A stretch of DNA of 64,000 nucleotides from FEN-1073 sp963780865 (GTDB lineage: Bacteria > Chloroflexota > Anaerolineae > Anaerolineales > RBG-16-64-43), in NCBI GenBank assembly GCA_963780865.1, contig CAWADT010000023.1:1-64000 (forward strand), read 5' to 3'. This document shows, piece after piece, positions 39,366 to 48,459 of this stretch. Below the pieces are notes generated by a model. The model saw only the letters and a list, made by a program, of their open reading frames with translations, was not told the origin of the DNA and searched no databases. How positions within the stretch are numbered: position 1 is the stretch's first letter; each line of letters begins with the position of its first letter. A program made the translations under genes and the position numbers.

Positions 39366-39794
39366 ATGTTGATGCCAAAGCGCGTCAAATGGCGCAAACA
39401 AATGCGCGGCCGCATGACCGGGCACGAAACCCGCGGGACGGAACTGTCGTTCGGGGAATACGGGCTGCAGGCGCTCGAGCCGGGCTGGCTTACCCAGCGG
39501 CAGATCGAAGCCGCGCGGCGGGCCCTGGTGCATTCCATGAAGCGGCGCGGAAAGATTTGGATCCGGATTTTCCCGGACAAGCCGGTCACCCAGAAAGCCG
39601 CCGAAACCCGCATGGGCAAGGGCAAAGGCGCGGTCGACCACTGGGTGGCGGTGGTGAAACCCGGACGGATTATCTTCGAAGTGGGCGGATTGCCCGAGGA
39701 CGCCGCGCGGGATGCGCTGCGGCTCGCGGCTTTCAAATTTGGATTGAAAACAAAAATGATCGCCAAGCTGGAAACCACAGGCCGAGCGGAGTAA
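39366..39794 (+). CDS. rplP: Ribosomal protein L16
   Basis: 142 residues from the ATG at 39366 (MLMPKRVKWRKQMRGRMTG), with TGGAGGAAG just upstream; an in-frame codon at 39351 would add five unlikely residues. It contains RMGKGKGAVDHWVAVVKPG. It binds near the A-site tRNA elbow. Confidence 0.96.
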   Translation: MLMPKRVKWRKQMRGRMTGHETRGTELSFGEYGLQALEPGWLTQRQIEAARRALVHSMKRRGKIWIRIFPDKPVTQKAAETRMGKGKGAVDHWVAVVKPGRIIFEVGGLPEDAARDALRLAAFKFGLKTKMIAKLETTGRAE

Positions 39795-40015
39795 TGCGGA
39801 TGAATACCGAAGAGATGCGCGCCCTGAACACGGAAGAATTGCAGCTGCAATTGGATCAGGCCTGCAGGGATCTTATGAACCTGCGCTTCCAATTCACCAT
39901 GGGTCAGCAGACCGACACCTCGAGGCTGAAGATCGCGCGGCGGAACATCGCCCGGATGAAAACCCTCCTGCGCGAGCGTGAGCTGGAAGCTGCCCGGGAA
40001 GGAAAGAGCCAATGA
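39794..40015 (+). CDS. rpmC: Ribosomal protein L29
   Basis: 73 residues from the ATG at 39794, which shares one base with the rplP stop, or 71 from the next Met. MNTEEMRALNTEELQLQLDQ, then LMNLRFQFTMGQQTDTSRLK. A two-helix protein near the tunnel exit. It overlaps rpsQ by four bases. Confidence 0.95.
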   Translation: MRMNTEEMRALNTEELQLQLDQACRDLMNLRFQFTMGQQTDTSRLKIARRNIARMKTLLRERELEAAREGKSQ

Positions 40016-40308
40016 CGAACCCGCGCCGACGGATGATCGGAACCGTAATCGGAACGAACATGATGAAGACCGTCGTGGTCCGGGTGGACCGCACCGTGCG
40101 CCACCCGCTGTACGGCAAGGTCGTGCACCGCAGCCAGAAGTTCCTGGTCCACGATGAACGCGGCTGCCAGAAGGGGGATCAGGTGGAGATCGTCGAAAGC
40201 CGCCCGATCTCCAAGCGCAAGCGCTGGGTGGTGGAGACGGTGCTCGCGCACGGCCGCCAGATCAAGGAGCCGGTGAAGGCGAAGGCTCCCGCCGGAGGTG
40301 CGGAATGA
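40012..40308 (+). CDS. rpsQ: Ribosomal protein S17
   Basis: 98 residues, RRRMIGTVIGTNMMKTVVVR with the OB-fold core GKVVHRSQKFLVHDE and SKRKRWVV. It overlaps rpmC and rplN by four bases on each side. Confidence 0.96.
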   Translation: MTNPRRRMIGTVIGTNMMKTVVVRVDRTVRHPLYGKVVHRSQKFLVHDERGCQKGDQVEIVESRPISKRKRWVVETVLAHGRQIKEPVKAKAPAGGAE

Positions 40309-40676
40309 TCCAGCAGGAAACCCGCCTGGTCGTGGCCGATAACACCGGCGCGCGCGAGCTGCTGGTGATCCACATTCAGGGCGGATCGCGCCGCAAGACG
40401 GGCCATGTGGGCGATGTAATCGTGGCCGCGGTGAAATCCGCCGCCCCCCAGGGAACCGTGAAGAAAAGCGAGGTCGTCAAGGCGGTCATCGTCCGGACCT
40501 CGAAGGAATATCGGCGCGACGACGGATCCTACATCCGTTTCGACGATAACGCCGCGGTCATTCTCGACGCCGACGGGGAAAATCCTAAAGGGACGAGAAT
40601 TTTCGGACCGGTGGCGAGGGAATTGCGCGAAAAGGGATTCATGAAAATCGTCTCCCTGGCGCCGGAAGTCATCTGA
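40305..40676 (+). CDS. rplN: Ribosomal protein L14
   Basis: 123 residues, MIQQETRLVVADNTGARELL, IVRTSKEYRRDDGSYIRFDD and GTRIFGPVARELREKGFMKI. Universal and normal in length. Confidence 0.97.
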   Translation: MIQQETRLVVADNTGARELLVIHIQGGSRRKTGHVGDVIVAAVKSAAPQGTVKKSEVVKAVIVRTSKEYRRDDGSYIRFDDNAAVILDADGENPKGTRIFGPVARELREKGFMKIVSLAPEVI

Positions 40677-40689
40677 CAGGAGTTGCACC

Positions 40690-41025
40690 GTGGATATCAA
40701 GAAGGGCGACACAGTGGAAGTTCTCAGCGGGTCGGACCGCGGTACGCGCGGGGTGGTGCTGCACGCCATGCCCAAGGAAGAACGGCTGGTGGTGGAGGGG
40801 GTCAACCTCCAGAAAAAACACAGCCGGCAGACGACCCAGACCGGATCCGGACGCGCGATCAAGGGCGGCACGGTGGAATTCCCGGCGCCGATCCATATTT
40901 CCAACGTGATGCTGGTGTGTCCGAAATGCGAAAAACTTACGCGGGTGGTTCGCCGCTCCGGTGAAGAAGGCCGCGGGCGATTCTGCAGATCCTGCGAAAA
41001 TCCGCTGGACGCCCCCCGGAAGTAG
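40690..41025 (+). CDS. rplX: Ribosomal protein L24
   Basis: 111 residues from a GTG start (ACAGGAG eight bases upstream): MDIKKGDTVEVLSGSDRGTR, a KOW motif. The C-terminal part has CPKCEK and CRSC, a zinc-ribbon-like pair found in many but not all bacterial L24. Confidence 0.96.
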   Translation: MDIKKGDTVEVLSGSDRGTRGVVLHAMPKEERLVVEGVNLQKKHSRQTTQTGSGRAIKGGTVEFPAPIHISNVMLVCPKCEKLTRVVRRSGEEGRGRFCRSCENPLDAPRK

Positions 41026-41036
41026 GAGAAAGAAGC

Positions 41037-41582
41037 ATGACGCACATTCTACAAGATCGTTATCGGAAAGAGATCCTTCCCGCCATGCAACGGGAGTTTT
41101 CCTACGCCAACGTGATGCAGGCGCCGCGGGTCCGGAAAGTGGTGCTCAACGTGGGCTGCGGCGAAGCGATCGACAATCCGAAAGCGCTCGAAGCCACCGT
41201 GGCGGACGTGACGGCCATTACCGGCCAGAAGCCGGTGGTCACCAAGGCCAAGAAGAGCGTGGCGAATTTCAAGCTGCGCGAAGGCAAGGAAATCGGCGTG
41301 ACGGTCACTCTGCGCGGCGAGCGCATGTGGTCGTTCCTCGACCGGTTGATGAACGTCGCCCTGCCCCGGGTGCGCGATTTCCGCGGGGTTCCGCCGGACG
41401 CATTCGACGGGCGCGGGAATTACACTCTCGGGCTCCGGGAGCAGTTGATTTTTCCGGAGATTCAGTACGACAAGATCGACAAAGTCCGCGGATTCGAAGT
41501 GACGATCGTGACCTCGGCGCGGAACGACCAGGAAGGGCGGCGCCTGCTGCAACTCATGGGCATGCCGTTCACGAAGGGATAA
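41037..41582 (+). CDS. rplE: Ribosomal protein L5
   Basis: 181 residues, FSYANVMQAPRVRKVVLNVG and FRGVPPDAFDGRGNYTLGLR, with EGRRLLQLMGMPF at the end. It binds 5S rRNA. Confidence 0.97.
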   Translation: MTHILQDRYRKEILPAMQREFSYANVMQAPRVRKVVLNVGCGEAIDNPKALEATVADVTAITGQKPVVTKAKKSVANFKLREGKEIGVTVTLRGERMWSFLDRLMNVALPRVRDFRGVPPDAFDGRGNYTLGLREQLIFPEIQYDKIDKVRGFEVTIVTSARNDQEGRRLLQLMGMPFTKG

Positions 41583-41588
41583 GACGCT

Positions 41589-41771
41589 ATGGCGAAAAAA
41601 TCCATCATCATCCGCGAAACGCGGCGAAAATATCCGGTGCGGGTCCGTAACCGCTGCAAGCTGTGCGGTCGGCCGCGGGGATACATGCGCAAGTTCCAGC
41701 TTTGCCGCATTTGCTTCCGCGAACAGGCGCTCAGCGGGATGATCCCCGGCGTGGTCAAGGCATCTTGGTAG
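41589..41771 (+). CDS. rpsN: Ribosomal protein S14, zinc-binding type
   Basis: 60 residues with RCKLCGRPRG and LCRICFREQA, the two CxxC pairs of the short zinc-type S14 (RpsZ form). Six bases after rplE. Confidence 0.97.
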   Translation: MAKKSIIIRETRRKYPVRVRNRCKLCGRPRGYMRKFQLCRICFREQALSGMIPGVVKASW

Positions 41772-41810
41772 GCGGAGGGCGTTTTTTGCCCCGCGAAGGA
41801 GAGTGAACTG

Positions 41811-42221
41811 ATGAGTGTAATGGATCCTATTGCTGATATGCTCACCCGCATCCGCAACGGACTGCTGGCCGGGCACCCTGTGGTTGCCATGCCCGGCTCC
41901 AAGATGAAAACCGCGCTGGCGCAGATTCTCAAGGAGGAAGGCTACATCGATAAATTCGAAGTGGCCGCCGAAGGATCTCCGCAGGGAGTCCTGCGCCTGT
42001 ATATGAAGTACATGGGCGAGCGCCGCGAGCGCCGTCCGGTGATCACCGGGTTGGAGCGAGTCAGCCGCCCGGGGCGGCGGGTGTACGCCAGCAAGCGGGA
42101 AATCCCGCGGGTGCTGTCGGGCCTGGGCGTTACGATCGTCTCCACCCCCAAGGGCGTCATGACCGGTGCGCGCGCCCGGAAATTGGGCGTGGGCGGGGAA
42201 GTCATCTGCAAGGTATGGTAA
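41811..42221 (+). CDS. rpsH: Ribosomal protein S8
   Basis: 136 residues, MSVMDPIADMLTRIRNGLLA, and the C-terminal STPKGVMTGARARKLGVGGE. In many bacteria S8 represses the spc operon. AAGGAGAG lies at normal spacing. Confidence 0.97.
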   Translation: MSVMDPIADMLTRIRNGLLAGHPVVAMPGSKMKTALAQILKEEGYIDKFEVAAEGSPQGVLRLYMKYMGERRERRPVITGLERVSRPGRRVYASKREIPRVLSGLGVTIVSTPKGVMTGARARKLGVGGEVICKVW

Positions 42222-42271
42222 AGCGCGGTCCGGGTTTCCGGACCGGGTCGGAGCACTAGAAGGAGGTAGGC

Positions 42272-42826
42272 GTGTCGCGGATCGGACGTTTGCCGGTGAA
42301 AATACCGGCCGGAGTGAAAATTCAAATAGAAGGGACCACCGTAACGGTGCACGGCCCGAAAGGCGAGCTGGTCCGCACGTTCCCGGGGGCCTTGAGTTTC
42401 GTGCATGAAGCCGACATCCTCCATGTGAACCGCTCGTCGGATGACCGCAAGGAGCGCGCCTTGCACGGCATGGCGCGCGCGCTGGTCCAGAATATGGTCA
42501 CCGGCGTGAGCCAGGGGTTCCAGAGGAATCTACAGATCGAGGGCGTGGGTTACCGGGCGGAAATGAAAGGCGCCGACCTCGTCCTGAGTGTGGGTTTTTC
42601 ACACCCGGTGACGGTCAAACCCCCGGCCGGGATCGCCTTTACCGTCGACGAGAAAGCGCGGACCATTCAGGTGAAGGGATACGACCGGGAACAGGTCGGG
42701 CAGACGGCGGCGGATATCCGCCATATCCGGCCTCCGGAACCGTATAAAGGAAAAGGACTGCGCTACGCGGGCGAACACGTCCGGCGCAAGGCGGGCAAGG
42801 CCGGCAAAGCGGCCGCTACGAAGTAA
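42272..42826 (+). CDS. rplF: Ribosomal protein L6
   Basis: 184 residues from a GTG start after AAGGAGG: MSRIGRLPVKIPAGVKIQIE, and the second domain AADIRHIRPPEPYKGKGLRY. Normal length. Confidence 0.97.
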   Translation: MSRIGRLPVKIPAGVKIQIEGTTVTVHGPKGELVRTFPGALSFVHEADILHVNRSSDDRKERALHGMARALVQNMVTGVSQGFQRNLQIEGVGYRAEMKGADLVLSVGFSHPVTVKPPAGIAFTVDEKARTIQVKGYDREQVGQTAADIRHIRPPEPYKGKGLRYAGEHVRRKAGKAGKAAATK

Positions 42827-42841
42827 CCTCGAGGATAAGCC

Positions 42842-43207
42842 ATGAGCGTGAAATCGCGTGAGCAAAAACGAACCAGGCGCCACCTGCACGTCCGCAAGCA
42901 CGTGGCGGGAACGCCCCAGCGGCCGAGGGTTTCGGTTTACCGCAGCCTCTCGCAGATCTACGCGCAGATCATCGACGACACCACGGGGAAGACCCTGGTG
43001 GCCGTGTCCACCATCGACAAGGAACTGCGCGAAAAGATCGGCAAGCTGAAAAAATCGGAACAGGCCAAGGAAGTTGGCAAGGCGCTGGCCCAGCGGGCGA
43101 AAAAGGCGGGGATCCAGTTGGTGGTGTTCGATCGCGGCGGATACCGCTACCACGGGCGCGTAAAGGCCCTGGCGGAAGCCGCCCGCGAAGCCGGATTGCA
43201 GTTCTAG
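42842..43207 (+). CDS. rplR: Ribosomal protein L18
   Basis: 121 residues with RRHLHVRKHVAGTPQRPRVS, VYRSLSQIYAQIIDDTTGKT and FDRGGYRYHGRVKALAEAAR. It binds 5S rRNA with L5. Confidence 0.97.
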   Translation: MSVKSREQKRTRRHLHVRKHVAGTPQRPRVSVYRSLSQIYAQIIDDTTGKTLVAVSTIDKELREKIGKLKKSEQAKEVGKALAQRAKKAGIQLVVFDRGGYRYHGRVKALAEAAREAGLQF

Positions 43208-43229
43208 CAACAGGGGACGGGAGCATACG

Positions 43230-43772
43230 ATGCCACGAAACGACAGACGGGATTCCAACCAAGACATTAAACCCGAATTCGACGAACGGGTGATCGATAT
43301 TTCGCGGGTGGCGAAAGTCGTCAAAGGCGGACGGCATTTCTCCTTCCGGACCGTCGTGGTGGTGGGGGACAACCACGGACGAATCGGCGTCGGGATCGGC
43401 AAAAGCAAGGTGGTGCCGGATGCCATTCGCAAAGGAACCGAAAAGGCCCGCCGCCTGATGCACGCCATCCCCCTTTCCAAAGCCACCATCCCGCACGAGG
43501 TGATTGGAAAGTGCAGCGGCGCGATCGTCATGCTCAAGCCGGCTTCCCCCGGAACGGGCGTGATCGCAGCGGGCGGCGTGCGCGCCGTGCTGGAAGCGGC
43601 GGGAGTCCACGACATCCTGACCAAGTCGATGGGCTCTTCGAACGTGCTGAACGTGGTTTCGGCCACCGTGGATGCGCTGGATCAATTGAAGGATCCGAAG
43701 GTGCTGGCGGCGATTCGCGGGAAAGAAGCGAGCTACGTCATCCCCTTCTGGGAGCGAAAAGCAAATGACTGA
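43230..43772 (+). CDS. rpsE: Ribosomal protein S5
   Basis: 180 residues, VIDISRVAKVVKGGRHFSFR, GVGIGKSKVVPDAIRKGTEK and RAVLEAAGVHDILTKSMGSS. It helps decoding fidelity. It overlaps rpmD by eight bases. Confidence 0.97.
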   Translation: MPRNDRRDSNQDIKPEFDERVIDISRVAKVVKGGRHFSFRTVVVVGDNHGRIGVGIGKSKVVPDAIRKGTEKARRLMHAIPLSKATIPHEVIGKCSGAIVMLKPASPGTGVIAAGGVRAVLEAAGVHDILTKSMGSSNVLNVVSATVDALDQLKDPKVLAAIRGKEASYVIPFWERKAND

Positions 43773-44004
43773 GACGAAAACCGTTCGCAAGCCGGCCAAG
43801 AAAAAGACCGCCGGAGTGGTGCGGATCACCCTGGTCCGCAGCCCGATCGGCACGACCTACAAGCATAAGGCCACGCTGGTTGCGCTCGGGCTGCGGCACA
43901 TCAACCAGACCGTCGAACAAGCGCAGACGCCGCAACTCGCGGGCATGCTGGCCAAGGTGGGACATCTGGTGAGGGTGGAAGCCGGGACAGGCAAGGAGAA
44001 ATAA
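43765..44004 (+). CDS. rpmD: Ribosomal protein L30
   Basis: 79 residues with ITLVRSPIGTTYKHKATLVA and LGLRHINQTVEQAQTPQLAG. The lysine-rich N-terminal 18 residues are an extension over the usual 60-residue form. Confidence 0.95.
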   Translation: MTETKTVRKPAKKKTAGVVRITLVRSPIGTTYKHKATLVALGLRHINQTVEQAQTPQLAGMLAKVGHLVRVEAGTGKEK

Positions 44005-44006
44005 CG

Positions 44007-44474
44007 ATGAAATTGCACGAACTCACACCGAACCCGGGCTCGACCCATCGGCGAAAGCGGGTCGCCCGCGGAATTTCAGCCGGGCAGGGCAAAACCGCCG
44101 GACGCGGAACCAAAGGCCAGGGCGCGCGGCAAGGCGGCGGCCCCTCGCTCTATTTCCAGGGCGGAAATTTACCTTTCTTCCGGCGCCTACCCTTCAAGCG
44201 CGGATTCACTTCTGTAACAAAAAGAATAAATTACCGGGAAGTAAATCTGGACCTGCTGGCCGAATTTCCCAAGGGAACCGTGATCACACCGGAGTTTCTG
44301 GTGGAGCAGGGCATCCTGCCGGATCCGAAGCGGCCGGTGGCCATTCTCGGACGAGGCGAGGTAAAGGTGGCCTTGACGGTGCGCGTGCAGAAAGTCAGCG
44401 GCGGCGCCCGCGCCAAGATCGAAGCGGCGGGCGGCAAAATCGAGGAATGGGAACCCGGCAAGGCGCAGGGTTAA
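44007..44474 (+). CDS. rplO: Ribosomal protein L15
   Basis: 155 residues, MKLHELTPNPGSTHRRKRVA, then GQGKTAGRGTKGQGARQGG and the core fold. Two bases after rpmD. Confidence 0.97.
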   Translation: MKLHELTPNPGSTHRRKRVARGISAGQGKTAGRGTKGQGARQGGGPSLYFQGGNLPFFRRLPFKRGFTSVTKRINYREVNLDLLAEFPKGTVITPEFLVEQGILPDPKRPVAILGRGEVKVALTVRVQKVSGGARAKIEAAGGKIEEWEPGKAQG

Positions 44475-44513
44475 GCCCGATGGCAAGTTGGGGTTCGGAA
44501 AGGGAGCATTCCC

Positions 44514-45851
44514 ATGCTGCGTAAGGCATTCAATTTTCTAAAGCACCTCTGGGCGGCGGAAGATCTGCGCAACCGGATCCTGATCACCGCTTTTCTGCTG
44601 GTGATCTACCGGATTGCCGCGCACATCCCCGTGCCGGGGGTCAACCCGGCCGCGCTGCGCCAGTTGTTCCAGAGTCAAAACAGCGCCTTCCTCAGCTTCC
44701 TCGATTTGCTCTCGGGCGGGACCCTTGCCAGTTTCTCGGTTCTCGCCATGGGACCGTACCCTTACATCACCGCGCAGATCATCCTGCAGCTGGTTTCCCC
44801 GGTGATCCCGGGCATGGCCGAGCGCCAGAAGGAAGATCCGCAGGGATATCAGCGCTGGATGGAGCGGTGGACCTATTACATCGCGGTGCCCATGGCGGCA
44901 TTGCAATCCTTATCCCAAATCGGGCTGGTCAAGGCGATCGGAAACATCCCCGTCTTCCAGAATTTCGGTTGGAACCTGCCGTCGGTCGCGGTGATCGTGA
45001 CCATGACCGCCGGGACGATGTTCGCGATCTGGCTCGGAGAATTGATCTCGGAATACGGCCTGAAGAACCAAGGGCTCTCGCTGATCATTTTCGCCGGAAT
45101 TGTGGCGCGCATCCCGACCAACTTCGCCACCATGTTCGCCGACGAAGCCCACCGCTGGCAGAGCCTCGGCGTGTACGGGCTGGTGATCATCGCGGTCGTT
45201 TTCCTGATCATCATCGTTCAGCAGGGACGGCGCAACATCCCAGTGATGTACCCCGGACGGCGGATCGGGTTCCGGCAGGCGATGCCGGTCCGGGCCAATC
45301 TGCCGCTGATGGTCAACATGGCGGGCATGATCCCGCTGATCTTCGCCGGCACGTTCATCTCCATGCCGGCGGTGGTGGCGGGCTGGGTGATCCAGGTTAT
45401 CCCGAGCACGACGAATATCCTGCATCAAGCGGGCCAGGGCGTGCTGATTTTCATGAACGGCAACAACGCGGGATACTGGGTGGTGTACTTCCTGCTGGTC
45501 GTGGTCTTCACGTTCTTCTACACCGACGTGCAGTTCACCCAGGCGAACTTCGCCGAGAACCTGAGGCGGAGCGGAGCGCAAATTCCCGGGGTGACGGCCG
45601 GAGATGCCACTCAGAAATATTTAACCAAGGTCATGCGGCGGATCACTTTCCCGGGCGCGTTGTTCCTGGGGTTCGTGGCCATTCTGCCGTTCCTGGTCCG
45701 GCTGGTGGTCAGTTTCGGTTCGGCCAACAACATGCTGCTGGTCACGTCGTCCGGATTGCTGATCGTGGTGGGCGTCGTGCGCGAGCTGTATTTCAACCTC
45801 GAAGCGGAATTAAAGCTGCGGGGATACGATGAATCCCTCCTGGTGAAATAG
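44514..45851 (+). CDS. secY: Protein translocase subunit SecY
   Basis: 445 residues with ten membrane helices. It starts MLRKAFNFLKHLWAAEDLRN; the plug and pore regions include HIPVPGVNPAALRQLF, FLDLLSGGTLASFSVLAMG and PYITAQIILQLVSPVIPG. The conserved C-terminal arginine loop is RGYDESLLVK. It forms the SecYEG channel in the inner membrane. secE and secG are not in the window. Confidence 0.97.
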   Translation: MLRKAFNFLKHLWAAEDLRNRILITAFLLVIYRIAAHIPVPGVNPAALRQLFQSQNSAFLSFLDLLSGGTLASFSVLAMGPYPYITAQIILQLVSPVIPGMAERQKEDPQGYQRWMERWTYYIAVPMAALQSLSQIGLVKAIGNIPVFQNFGWNLPSVAVIVTMTAGTMFAIWLGELISEYGLKNQGLSLIIFAGIVARIPTNFATMFADEAHRWQSLGVYGLVIIAVVFLIIIVQQGRRNIPVMYPGRRIGFRQAMPVRANLPLMVNMAGMIPLIFAGTFISMPAVVAGWVIQVIPSTTNILHQAGQGVLIFMNGNNAGYWVVYFLLVVVFTFFYTDVQFTQANFAENLRRSGAQIPGVTAGDATQKYLTKVMRRITFPGALFLGFVAILPFLVRLVVSFGSANNMLLVTSSGLLIVVGVVRELYFNLEAELKLRGYDESLLVK

Positions 45852-45853
45852 CG

Positions 45854-46510
45854 ATGGCTGATTTAATCGTTCTGCTCGGCCCTCCGGGGGCCGGAAAAGG
45901 CACCCAGGCGAAAGTCCTGAACCAAGAACTCAGGCTGGCGCACATCTCGTCCGGAGATCTCTTCCGCGATCATTTGCAGCGCAAAACGGAACTGGGGATC
46001 CTGGCCCAGGGATATATGCAGCGCGGCGAACTGGTGCCGGACGACGTGACGATCTCCATGATCCGCGAGCGGATGGCCAACCCGGATTGCGCGCGGGGGG
46101 CGATCCTGGACGGTTTTCCACGCACGGTGCCGCAAGCCCAGGCGCTGGACGCGTGGCTGGCCGATTCCAAACTGGGCGCGGTGCGCAAGGCGCCTTACAT
46201 CAAGGTTTCAGAGAAGGCGCTGGTGGAGCGGCTTTCGGGCCGCTGGTCGTGCCGGGCGGGCGGGCATGTCTACCACAAGAAATTCAATCCGCCGAAAGTG
46301 AGCGGAAAATGCGACTTGGACGGTTCGGAACTGTATCAACGCGAGGATGACAAAGCGGAAACTGTGAAAAACCGGATCCGCGTGTATTTCGAACAAACCA
46401 CTCCTCTGATCGAGTATTACCGCCGCAAAGGGGTGCTGGCGGAGATCGACGGAGAAAAACCGATCGCCGATGTGACCAGGGAACTTCTGGCCGCGGTGAA
46501 GAAGCAGTAG
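45854..46510 (+). CDS. adk: Adenylate kinase
   Basis: 218 residues with the P-loop LLGPPGAGKGTQAKVL, HISSGDLFRDHLQRKTELG, and DGFPRTVPQAQALD. The long LID domain has a zinc-like set of ligands in an altered form: SCRAGGHVYHKKF, then GKCDLDG, so Cys and His in the first pair and Cys and Asp in the second. It interconverts ATP, ADP and AMP. Two bases after secY. Confidence 0.97.
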   Translation: MADLIVLLGPPGAGKGTQAKVLNQELRLAHISSGDLFRDHLQRKTELGILAQGYMQRGELVPDDVTISMIRERMANPDCARGAILDGFPRTVPQAQALDAWLADSKLGAVRKAPYIKVSEKALVERLSGRWSCRAGGHVYHKKFNPPKVSGKCDLDGSELYQREDDKAETVKNRIRVYFEQTTPLIEYYRRKGVLAEIDGEKPIADVTRELLAAVKKQ

Positions 46511-46512
46511 CC

Positions 46513-47280
46513 ATGGCTCCTTCCCGCGGCATCGCGCTGAAATCGAGCAGGGAATTGGCCCTTATGCGCGAGGCCGGACGGGTGAACGCGCTGGCGCTCG
46601 CGGCGGCCAAGGCGGTCATCCGGGCGGGGGTAACCACCGCCGACATCGATGCGGCGGCCGCGGAAGTGTTAAAAAAACATCACGCCAAGCCGGCCTTCCT
46701 GGGGTACGGGGAGCCCCCGTATCCGGCCGTCACCTGCGTCTCGGTAAACGAAGAGCTGGTGCACGGCATCCCGGGGAAGCGCAAGATCCGCGAGGGCGAC
46801 ATCGTCAGCGTGGATTGCGGCGACATTCTGGAAGGATACGTCGGCGATTCGGCGTTCAGCGTGGTGGTCGGCGAGCCGAGCCCGCTCCTGCGGCGCCTGA
46901 TGGAAGCCACGCAGAAAGCGCTTGAGGACGCGATCGACCAGATGCGGCCCGGACGCAAAACCGGCGACGTTTCGGCGGCGATGCAGCGGACCGTGGAACA
47001 GGCGGGGTTCCACATCGTGCGAAATTACACCAGCCACGGAATCGGGCGGGCGATGCACGAGGAACCGTCGGTGCCAAATTATATGAAACCCGGCACGGGC
47101 GTGCTGCTGCGGCCGGGGATGACCATCGCGGTCGAACCGATGGTGCTGGTGGGAACGATGGAAACCCGGGTGCTGGCCGACGAGTGGACGGTCGTTTCCG
47201 CCGACGGATCGATGACGGCGCATTTCGAGCACACCGTCGCCGTCACGGATGGAGAACCCATGATCCTTACGCTCCCCTAA
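46513..47280 (+). CDS. map: Methionine aminopeptidase type I
   Basis: 255 residues. Metal ligands are visible in VSVDCGDILEGYVGDSAFSV (two Asp), TSHGIGRAMHEEPSVPNY (His), VEPM (Glu) and HFEHTVAVTDGEP (Glu). It removes the first Met from new proteins. Two bases after adk. Confidence 0.97.
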   Translation: MAPSRGIALKSSRELALMREAGRVNALALAAAKAVIRAGVTTADIDAAAAEVLKKHHAKPAFLGYGEPPYPAVTCVSVNEELVHGIPGKRKIREGDIVSVDCGDILEGYVGDSAFSVVVGEPSPLLRRLMEATQKALEDAIDQMRPGRKTGDVSAAMQRTVEQAGFHIVRNYTSHGIGRAMHEEPSVPNYMKPGTGVLLRPGMTIAVEPMVLVGTMETRVLADEWTVVSADGSMTAHFEHTVAVTDGEPMILTLP

Positions 47281-47313
47281 CCGCGGGGGCTGTTCGGAAG
47301 GAAAGCTTGCCGG

Positions 47314-47319
47314 TATAAT
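47314..47319 (+). promoter_or_regulatory. Possible -10 box before rpmJ
   Basis: A perfect TATAAT in the 77-base space between map and rpmJ, with only a weak -35 region upstream. It could be an internal promoter for rpmJ-rpsM-rpsK-rpsD-rpoA-rplQ. This is also where infA would be expected; no infA ORF fits here. Confidence 0.4.
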
Positions 47320-47357
47320 CGGCGTTTTGGTCTGGGCAATCGGAAGGAGCAGGAAAA

Positions 47358-47471
47358 ATGAAAGTCACGTCATCCGTTCGCAAACGCTGCCCGAAATGCA
47401 AAGTGGTCCGCCGTTCGGGCAAAGTGTTCATCATCTGCGAAAACCCGAAGCATAAGCAGAGGCAGGGATAA
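47358..47471 (+). CDS. rpmJ: Ribosomal protein L36
   Basis: 37 residues: MKVTSSVRKRCPKCKVVRRS at the start, the rest containing GKVFIICENPKHKQRQG. The zinc ligands Cys11, Cys14, Cys27 and His32 are all present, so this is the zinc-binding form. AAGGAGCAGG lies upstream. Two bases before rpsM. Confidence 0.96.
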   Translation: MKVTSSVRKRCPKCKVVRRSGKVFIICENPKHKQRQG

Positions 47472-47473
47472 TC

Positions 47474-47863
47474 ATGGCACGCATCGAAGGCGTTGATTTA
47501 CCCCGGGAAAAACGGGTCGAGGTAGGGCTGACCTACATCTACGGCATCGGTCCGGCGATCTCGCGGCGGATCCTCCGGGAGACCAAGGTGAGCCCGGACA
47601 CCCGCATCAAGGATCTGACCGAAGCCGAAGTAACGGCGCTGCGCGATTACATCGGAAAGCATTTCACGGTGGAGGGCGACCTGCGCCGGGAAGTCCAGAT
47701 GAACATCAAGCGTCTGGTGGAGATCGGCTGCTATCGCGGCCTCCGCCACCGCCGGAATCTTCCGGTGCGCGGACAGCGCACCCGCACCAACTCCCGCACG
47801 CGCAAGGGCCCCAAGAAAACCGTGGCCGGGCGCGGACGCAGACGCGGCGCGAAGAAGAAATAG
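47474..47863 (+). CDS. rpsM: Ribosomal protein S13
   Basis: 129 residues, MARIEGVDLPREKRVEVGLT, YGIGPAISRRILRETKVS, and the tail LRHRRNLPVRGQRTRTNSRT. It contacts P-site tRNA. The 134-base gap after it has no gene. Confidence 0.97.
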   Translation: MARIEGVDLPREKRVEVGLTYIYGIGPAISRRILRETKVSPDTRIKDLTEAEVTALRDYIGKHFTVEGDLRREVQMNIKRLVEIGCYRGLRHRRNLPVRGQRTRTNSRTRKGPKKTVAGRGRRRGAKKK

Positions 47864-47997
47864 CATTCGCCGTTCCACCGGGCGGCGCCGGAGCGGAAAT
47901 CCGTATGGGGTCCTTCCCCTCCCGCGGCTGGGCGGATTTCGAACCGGACGACAGCCCGCTCGGACAATCGGTTTTTTTGAATTTGTCGTGAGGGATT

Positions 47998-48396
47998 ATG
48001 CCAGGAACAACTCGTAGCACAACCCGGACCGGGAAAAAAGGAAAGCGGACCGTCGCCTATGGGCAGGCGCACATCTACGCTTCCTTCAACAACACCATCA
48101 TCACCGTGACCGACGGCCAGGGCAATACCATCGCCTGGGCCAGCGCGGGGACGAACGGTTTCAAGGGGTCGCGCAAGAGCACCCCGTTTGCCGCCCGGGT
48201 GGCCGCCCAACAGGCCGCCAAGGTGTCACAGGAAATGGGGATGCAGGAAATCGACCTGTACATCAACGGGCCGGGACCGGGACGGGAAGCCGCCATCCGC
48301 GCCATTCAGGGTGCGGGATTGAAAGTGCGCTCCATCCGCGACGTGACTCCCGTTCCGCACAACGGCTGCCGCCCGCCCAAGCGGCGCAGAGTCTAA
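47998..48396 (+). CDS. rpsK: Ribosomal protein S11
   Basis: 132 residues, GQAHIYASFNNTIITVTDGQ, GFKGSRKSTPFAARVAAQQA and the final DVTPVPHNGCRPPKRRRV. Normal length. Confidence 0.97.
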   Translation: MPGTTRSTTRTGKKGKRTVAYGQAHIYASFNNTIITVTDGQGNTIAWASAGTNGFKGSRKSTPFAARVAAQQAAKVSQEMGMQEIDLYINGPGPGREAAIRAIQGAGLKVRSIRDVTPVPHNGCRPPKRRRV

Positions 48397-48459
48397 ACCA
48401 ACCATAACGAGCCGGACCCCGGGACACCGGGGAGGAAAGGCTCAAGGAAGGAAACAAGC

